Shown: one piece after another, positions 57,431-64,000 of the stretch
Layout of the letters: every line of letters begins with the position of its first letter
How positions within the stretch are numbered: the stretch's first letter is position 1
From: Chloranthus sessilifolius
Taxonomy: Eukaryota > Streptophyta > Magnoliopsida > Chloranthales > Chloranthaceae
Direction: 5' to 3'
Assembly (NCBI GenBank): GCA_021018995.1
Contig: CM037598.1
Coordinates: forward strand, 44,508,685 to 44,572,684
Length of the DNA stretch: 64,000 bases
Position numbers and translations under genes: made by a program
The notes under the pieces: generated by a model
Told to the model about the DNA's origin: nothing
What the model saw: only the letters and a program-made list of their open reading frames with translations
The model's database searches: none

Positions 57431-58953
57431 AATCTTTGCTAGTCCTCGAGCAAAGGGAAAATTAAAACAGTTATTCAAAATAGTAAATGCCATTTTTGGT
57501 GGGAGCACGGATGCATTTAGCATATGCATCAAGCCTTTTAAACCCCTAGGTGAACCCTAGTGGAGGAGTGAAGTCTCCTAAGGGTACCCACAAACTTCAC
57601 CATTTAAATAGTTAAGTAAAGTATTGTCTATGACAAAATAAAATTCAATGAATAAAGCTTCATTCCGTACCCATTCTTTAAAAGTCATAGGGAATCACAT
57701 CAGTAATGCTGGTAATTAAAACTCAAAATCCACATGTCTTTGCATCACCACCAATCAGTTTACACCGGAAATACAATGTGTGCAAACCAGTACTATGCTT
57801 GCCTTAAATTAAAAAATCAGGTTTAGAAGCAACCCCAATGACATTAAAATTTGGACCCAATCCTCACAAGGGCTATCAATCAATAATGAAACTCCAAGGG
57901 TGCTATCATTCTCATTAGCTCAAGATCAGTCACAGACCCCAAATGGGTCTGCAAGCATGAGCATAGGCATTACTTCTATGATCCTGACATCTCTAAATAT
58001 TTTTATCATAGATTAGACATCTCCTCCACTCCACATGACAGCTCCTTTCACTTTGGATTAACAAGGTCCTTTTGATGGGTTATAATGTGGCTTATGGTTG
58101 AGGTTTAAAAAGAATAAAAGGGGTATGAGGGATTCAAAATTGAGAATCAGCAAGGTGAGGAGGTGGTTCATGACATCACCTTCAACATTTCAGCTCAATC
58201 TTCATCTTCACTTGTGTTTTTTCAGAGTCAAAGTGGCCAGCTTCTTCTTCCTTTTAATTTTCTAAGGAGGTGCTTCTTGACTTCTCTTTTCCTTTTCTCT
58301 CTTTTTTTTCCTATATTTTTTTTATTTTTATGATGAATTCCCAAACATATACCACTGATACACTACTATTTTTAGACTGCTTCTCTTCTCGTTTCACCAA
58401 ATGTTGAAATGGAGTTTAGGTTCAAGTACTCTAGTGTTTGTTGAAGAAAAATAAATTTAAGGTTTGAAAAGTGTATGCAAAGGGGCAGTTGAATGGGTAG
58501 GAATTTTGGACTGAAACTGTCCAAATGAAGGCCTTATATCATCTCCTTAGTGTCATGAGTGTTGTCAATCACTTTCAATTTAGAGGTGCCTGACTTCTAG
58601 TGACCAAATATTGAGTAAATCATTCCTTAGAGTAGAAAAAATGCCAAAGACACTCTTTAAAAGAACTTTGTTAGGCCCAAATCTTATTGGGCTTGGTCTT
58701 CAAATTAACCCATGGGGTGCGTTTCTACCTTTTTCTCTCTTCTCTAGTTCACTAAGTACCAATTGAAAAAAATATTCCTGATGTTAGCTTCATGGTAGTG
58801 CTAATTTTTCAAAGATTTTTAGTTTTAAATGTCTATAAAAATTTTAAATTTCTTCTCTCTACATGATTAGGTAAGAATTGATTTTATTCATCTCAATTTA
58901 ACCATCACTATTGTACTAAAATTAACTATTTTCCTGTCCTACCTACCCTGCCA
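57431..58953 (-). other. 3' non-coding region of element D
   Basis: Conserved blocks as in A, B, E and G despite the distance between subfamilies: CTAGGTGAACCCTAGTGG block (57505-57600), 45-nt stem-loop (57918-57962), CTCCACATGACAGCTCC block near 58038. T-rich stretches near 58295-58325. No gene supported. Confidence 0.7.
57918..57962 (-). other. Conserved 45-nt stem-loop, element D copy
   Basis: Outer arms GCTC and GAGC; inner arms TTGCAGACCC and GGGTCTGTGA pair at all ten positions (two wobbles) around ATTTG. Several pairs differ from E yet still pair. 501 nt from the 3' LTR. Confidence 0.65.
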
Positions 58954-58965
58954 TACCCCCAAAAC
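58954..58965 (-). promoter_or_regulatory. Internal polypurine-tract-like motif, element D
   Basis: TACCCCCAAAAC on the plus strand, 1.52 kb from the true tract, in the shared context GGGTATGGCAGG. Confidence 0.5.
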
Positions 58966-59331
58966 TAAGTTAGACAGTGTCCTCACTCTTTCAGCATACA
59001 TGTATAGGGGCAGCAGTGGTACAACATAAAAAATAACTACAGTGCAACAAAATAAACTAGAATGAGTAGCCTGTAAGGAAAGAAAATAAAAATAAAATAA
59101 AAGAACACAATGCAAATAACACACAAAAGACAATATTCTCTAACAAAAAGGAATATTACATCAGACTATTAACAATTGAAACAACATGCAGAAAATATAA
59201 AACTAATCCTAAATCAGAAAATATACAAAGACCTTTATTTACAAAAAATTATACTACAGCCTAATCAAAATCTTAGTCTGAGCTTAATACAAAGGGTGGA
59301 GTCCATTCATATTTTCCTTTCTCTTTCTTCA

Positions 59332-62084
59332 CTATGGTGGTTGTTGCAGCACCAGCCTTGGATCTTTTGGTAGCTGGTTTCTTGGGCTTAGTGTTGGAGG
59401 GCACTTGAATGTTATGCCCTTTGGTAAATTAGTGTTTACGACTGAGACTATGGAGTAGAGTGTGGTCACCAATTTTTCCAACTGGATGGACTTAATCTTA
59501 TACATTTTGTACAGGTTCAGGGAATTCAATACCATTTTCCAATGCCTCTTCAACTCCTTATCATTGTCCTCTTTGATCTGGGCAATCTGCCCCTCATATG
59601 GTTGCTTCACCATGGGTGTGACAGATTCCAACAGCAGTTCAACATATCTTCTGACATAGGGGTCAGCATCCATGGCTTTGGTGAGGGTGTAGAGCGGGGG
59701 AATGGGAATGGAACCATAAGGGACTATGGCCCAGTTGTTAGGGTCATCCATTGGGTGAGGAATGATGTCTAACTTAGAGCTTATGGGTGGAGGTGATGGT
59801 GGGTTATAGGTAAGGTCAAGTTGTAGCTCCTCCTCAAGTGGATCGAGTTGGGTGGAGGGTGAGGTAATGGTTAAGGTGAATGCAGGTGAAGTGCGTAGCT
59901 AGTCTTCATCAAAGTTAGTGTGGGTTGAGGGGAATGTAAAGGTAGAGAGACTAAGTGGCACCTCCTCTTCAAAATTTATTTGGGTAGAGGTAGAGGCAAT
60001 GGTAGGGAAATGAGAGGCACCTCCTCCTCAAAATCTGTCTAGGTGGAGGTGGAGGTATAGGTAGGTGGGATAGGGACCAGCTCCTCAGAATCAGTGTCTA
60101 TTTGGGTGGAGGTAGGGGCTGTTATCACTAGAGGTGAGGGTTGGGGAGAAGGTGGTGGGGTGGGTACAGGTATGGTTATAGATGTAGGTGGCTGTGGTTG
60201 GTTTAAAGTCTAAAGAGTGGTTTGAATTGATTGGAGATAGGTTTTCATGGTGGTCTAGTTTTGGGTGTTAGCCAGAACTTAGGTTTGTAATGATGTAAGA
60301 AAGGAAAGTATCTGGGCTAGGGGATCTGGGATAATTGGGATTATAGGTAGGGTTGTTAGGATTGGTTGGAAAGGGAAAGTTGGGGCATGGTTAAATTGGG
60401 TAGGTTGTGGGGATTCAGGGAGAGGTGTGAACTCATACCTAATGTCCCCCATAATGGAGTCTACCATGGTTGAGTATCACTCAGTGGCGAATGGGTCTTG
60501 GTCATGGGTGGGGGAAAAAGGAATGGAATGGGTAGGAGAGGTAATGGGATGAAATGGGTCAGTGGTTTCCCAGGTGGTGGGTAGTTCAGTGGTGGCTGTT
60601 TGTGTAATGTCAGTAGTCATGGGCTCATTGTCATCCATTGTGAATGGGAAAGGTGGGTCTAGAATTGGGCTAGGTATGTTAGTTGGCACAAGGTTTGGAA
60701 TGGGCTGGGTTGATGGAATAGGCTCAGAGCTTGGTATAGGTGCTGATAAGGTAATAGGTATGGTAGGCTCAATGGGTGCTTTGGTTAGTTTATGGGTTTT
60801 CCTTTTATATTTTCTTTGGATAGGTTGGGTGAGTAGGTTAAAAGGAAAGGTGGGTTTAGTAGGAGCTGTAACTAGATTTGGGATGGGGATTGTGGATGGT
60901 GTTATGAATTACATGGTAGGCATGAGGGTAGGGTTGATGGGTGGGATGATGTCTATGGGTCGTGGGATGGTATGTGGGGCTGAACTGGAAGCGGGGATAG
61001 GGAATGTGGAAGGTGTTTGAAATAGCATGGTATGCATGGGGGTAGGGATGGTGGGTGGATTTGAGCTGGTGGTTGCCGATGTAGCTGCTGCAGCTGTGGC
61101 AGTTAGGCCTGGAGAGGTCTCAGCTTCCTTCTTCTTCATCATGGACATGTTGATGGTCCACAATCTCTTCCCAAACTCAACTGGGGAAAGTATCTCAGTT
61201 GATTCCCCAATCTTCCAGTGGTATCCTCCTTATTTTTGTAGGGCTGTGATCAGCCAGTAGTATGGAAGTCCAGTGGGCCTCAGTTTCTTCTGCATCTTCA
61301 GGTGGATATCCATTATACCTTCAAAAATCAACTGGGTTGCATCAAAGCAATGCCCCTGAGAGAAGCTATAGATGACATCAACAATGGGTGCCCTTTTCTC
61401 CTACTGGTGCCAAGTCATATAGTTATTATTTTTAAGAATATGGTCCATAAATAGCAGGTTGGGGTCAAAGTCTCCCCTCTTGATTAAGTCCCCAAAAGCC
61501 TTCTTTCCCTTGGTTAGCTTCTTTGCAATTTCTGTGATAGAGGCAATCAGTGGAGCTCCCGGATTGCATGCTAAGCCACAGGCAGCTAGAATGCCTACAG
61601 CTAGGGCAATCTTAGATGTGCCCACTAGCATCTCAAAGTTATCAATTAGGACTAATAGCCTAGGCTCTCCAGCATCAGACTTCTTTACCTTGATGTTTTG
61701 GTACCACAGTTGTACCAGTCTGGGGAACACCAACTCTTTTAAATACCTCAACAAAGGCCTCAAGGAGGCTTTGGTCAGAAATTCAATGGCTACAACAGTG
61801 AAGGGATCCTTTTGAAAAAATGCCTTATGAAAGGTAGTCTCAGGCTCTAAATTAATGGCAGCCATGAAATCATTGGGAGTGGTTAAGGGGTCAATCTCTG
61901 GGACAACCTCTTCCCCTTTCTTCTGCTTCTTTGACTTTTTAGGACTCTTTGTGACAATCCTTGCCCTCTTTTTTGGAGCAGCCCTCTTTTTAGGGATCTC
62001 AACAGTGGGTGTTGGGGCATCAGTGGCCTCCACAGTAGAGGATGTAGCAATCCTCACAGATTTTTGGGTGGAGCTGGAAGCCAT
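59332..62084 (-). pseudogene. Second (env-like) open region of element D (broken)
   Basis: Starts MASSSTQKSVRIATS with a strongly basic N-terminus (KKRAAPKKRARIVTKSPKK), then a middle domain alignable with A and B (LVFPRLVQLWYQNIKV, EPRLLVLIDNFEMLV, ALAVGILAACG, KKLTKGKKAFGDLIKRGDF, LLFMDHIL). A long proline/threonine-rich stretch follows, then a C-terminal part (WAIVPYGSIPIPPLYTLTKA) matching the VPYHSIPLPRFATLRRA part of A. The overall plan (basic head, conserved middle, Pro-rich linker, charged tail) is thus kept between subfamilies although the sequence has diverged widely. Several breaks. The 62084 start is supported by the basic head, which A and B also have. Confidence 0.7.
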
Positions 62085-63073
62085 TTATTCAAAACATAGA
62101 CTTCTTCCACTCAAATTATGAACCCTAGGTTGCCTACAGATCTACTGAGATCTCTTCTCAAAATCTCCTAAAAAAACCAAACTATTATCTAGACACAATA
62201 GACCATTACACACAGCTGGAGAAAATTGAGAAACTTACCCCAAACCACTAGGATTTCAAAATCACAGATGCTCAGTTGACCAAATCCGCCCTTGACAAGT
62301 GTAAAATGATAGGGCAATGAAGATTAGTAATATAACCAAAGTAGGGTGCATGTGTTGGAGCAAAATGGACAGTGAAGAAGAAAGTTGGAATGCTCAGCTG
62401 TGAGTTAGGGTTGAGAGCTTGTGCAGAGAAATCAAGTGAAGGAGAGTGCTGTCGCGAGGATTAAAGAAGCTGAAGCTTGAGCTTCACGAGGCTCTCGCAA
62501 GGATCTCGCGAGGATAAAACAAATGGCATTGATCCTCGTACACAAATGAGGAATGAAATTTGTGCAGTTCAATTTGAACTGCGCGACTAGCTGTTCTATT
62601 GTAAATGAGGGCCTCGTGAGGCTCTCGCTAGGATCTTCAAGTCATTTTGCTCGCGAAGTTCTCACGCAGCTCATTTGTTTCATAGTAGAGCCTGTCTAGG
62701 CCATTTCTGTCATGGCTCTATGTTTCCACATCAATTTCAAAACATGCTCCCTTCATGATTCATGAATCATGCACACTTTTTCATGCTTTATTTACACAGA
62801 TTACTCACAACATAGATCACTCATACTCACAAGCAAGCTCATAATGAAGCATAGAAACCAAGTTTCACAATTCACCTAACACCCAATTCACACATATAGA
62901 TTACACAACCCTCAGTAAATGAAGATTCATGTACTTAGATATAGATTCCCTAGGCACTAAAATGCTCACATAAAATTCTACAGCACATAAAAAACATACA
63001 AAAAAAATAGTAAATGACAAAATTTCAACATCAAATAAAAATAGTTAAGTTACATAGTATACAAGGCTGGGGA
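62085..63073 (-). repeat. pol-to-second-region spacer of D with TCGCG motif array
   Basis: 62440-62690 holds TCGCGAGG, CTCGCAAGG, CTCGTGAGGCT, CTCGCTAGG and CTCGCGAAG words, the dialect of D U3. A weak TATA-like TTATATTAC (reverse of 62328-62336) lies between the array and the second region. The rest is AT-rich without recognisable features. Confidence 0.6.
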
Positions 63074-64000
63074 TTATTGATCATTGGGAGGTTCATGAAG
63101 GTACATGGTTGTAGAGGTCTCCAAAGAATTTTCCACACATATCTTGAGTCTCTGACCATTCACTTTTATAATCCTCCTAGAGGTGGGGTCCATAATCTCC
63201 ACAGCCTCAGATGGGAATGCATGGATGATAGTGAAAGGTCCATCCCTTCTGGCTCTCAGCTTACCAGGAAAGAACTTTAGCTTGGAGTTAAAAAGCCATA
63301 CCTTAGCTCCATCAGAAAAAAATTTCTTGAGGAGGTTCTTGTCAAAGAATGCTTTGGCTTTTTCTTTATAAATCCTTGAATTGGAATAAGCATCCAACCT
63401 TAGCTCCTCTAGCTCAGATAGTTGCAGTCTCTTGTTTGCACCAGTAGCAATTAAATCCAAATTCAAGCCCTTAATGGCCTAAAATGCCTTGTGTTCCAAC
63501 TCTACTGGCAAATGACAAGCTTTGCCATAGACTAATCTAAATGGGGACATTCCAATTAGGGTCTTATAGGTTGTCCTATAGGCCCACAATGCATCATTAA
63601 GCTTCACAGCCCAATCCTTCCTATAAGTCTTAACTGTCTTCTCAAGGATATGCTTAATTTCCCTATTAGAAATCTCCACTTGCCCACTGGTCTAAGGGTG
63701 ATAAGGGGTAGCAATCCTATGAGTAACAGCATACTTCTTGAGCAAGCTATCAAAGTGTTTGTTATAAAAGTGGCTACCCCCATCACTGATTATGGCTCTA
63801 GGGGTGCTAAATCAGGAGTAAATATTTTCTTTGATCAATTTTAGGACAACCTTATGATCATTTGTCCTTGTAGCAGCTGCTTTCACCCATTTGGAAACAT
63901 AATCCATAGCTACAAGGATGAAGTTATAAACCATTGAAGGAGGAAAGGGGCCCATAAAATCTATCCCTCAAATGTCAAATAGTTCTGCAACAAGGATGGG
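63074..64000 (-). pseudogene. pol region of element D: integrase part (broken, runs off window)
   Basis: Read right to left: integrase core with [52 protein letters not shown], then the C-terminal part with [48 protein letters not shown] and [19 protein letters not shown]. Very similar to integrase of A and B. It continues beyond 64000. A few breaks. Confidence 0.8.

Larger units (their letters stand above)
56360..64000 (-). mobile_element. Element D: Athila-type element, 3' half; outermost layer
   Basis: Minus strand: integrase end (64000-63074), spacer, second open region (62084-59332), polypurine-like motif, 3' non-coding region, polypurine tract (57430-57418) and the first 1.06 kb of the 3' LTR (57417-56360), where C interrupts it. 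gag, most of pol, the 5' LTR and the rest of the 3' LTR are outside the window. Motif dialect (TCGCGAGG) and LTR features place it with G rather than A/B. By nesting it is the oldest element here; its coding parts carry several breaks. Confidence 0.8.

Noticed and set aside
59332-62084. A host gene for a lysine/proline-rich nuclear protein
   Set aside because: Position after integrase, middle domain shared with A and B, and the downstream polypurine motif show that it is the second open region of element D.

Overview
This is repeat-only plant DNA. Everything I can identify in the 64 kb belongs to seven Ty3/gypsy LTR retrotransposons of the Athila type (large elements, tRNA-Asp-like primer site, gag-pol followed by a second 'env-like' open region), stacked inside one another. 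I see no host gene, rRNA, tRNA gene or CRISPR array. Dense nesting of Athila elements is typical of pericentromeric heterochromatin in a large flowering-plant genome; I cannot name the species. All elements are treated as fossils: every coding region I could follow is broken. Letters A-G are my own labels.

Layout. G (+) 1-4738: 3' end of an element with a 2.57 kb LTR, inserted in the 3' LTR of E. E (-) 4739-22989: a non-autonomous element with no gag-pol, whose 5' LTR is split by F. F (-) 10426-22040: gag-pol but no second open region. C (-) 22990-56359: old gag-pol, into whose integrase region E inserted, and whose 5' LTR took both A and B. A (+) 28264-40835 and B (-) 40928-55327: two sister elements, complete at both ends, in opposite orientation and only 92 bp apart. 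D (-) 56360-64000: the outermost and oldest layer, whose 3' LTR was hit by C. The nesting order is therefore D, then C, then A/B/E, then F and G. The two LTRs of A, of B and of E differ by roughly 3-5% in the stretches I compared by eye. The last 0.5 kb of the two F LTRs is nearly identical.

How the parts work together. Each element has LTR (U3 with a short-motif array, CCAAT or G-box sites, TATA), primer site, gag, protease, reverse transcriptase, RNase H, integrase, a spacer, a second open region, a polypurine-like motif, about 1.5 kb of non-coding DNA, the true polypurine tract and the 3' LTR.

The most interesting signals are non-coding: (1) a 45-nt stem-loop, exactly the same length in six elements and about 500 nt before the 3' LTR, with compensatory base changes; (2) family-specific TCG-containing motif arrays present both in U3 and again in the spacer before the second open region, followed in A and B by a TATA-like box, suggesting an internal promoter; (3) a second polypurine-tract-like motif about 1.5-1.7 kb upstream of the real one in every element that shows this region; (4) a rearranged end of F, together with an odd loss of CAG/CTG sites in one F LTR, which may be an assembly or consensus problem.
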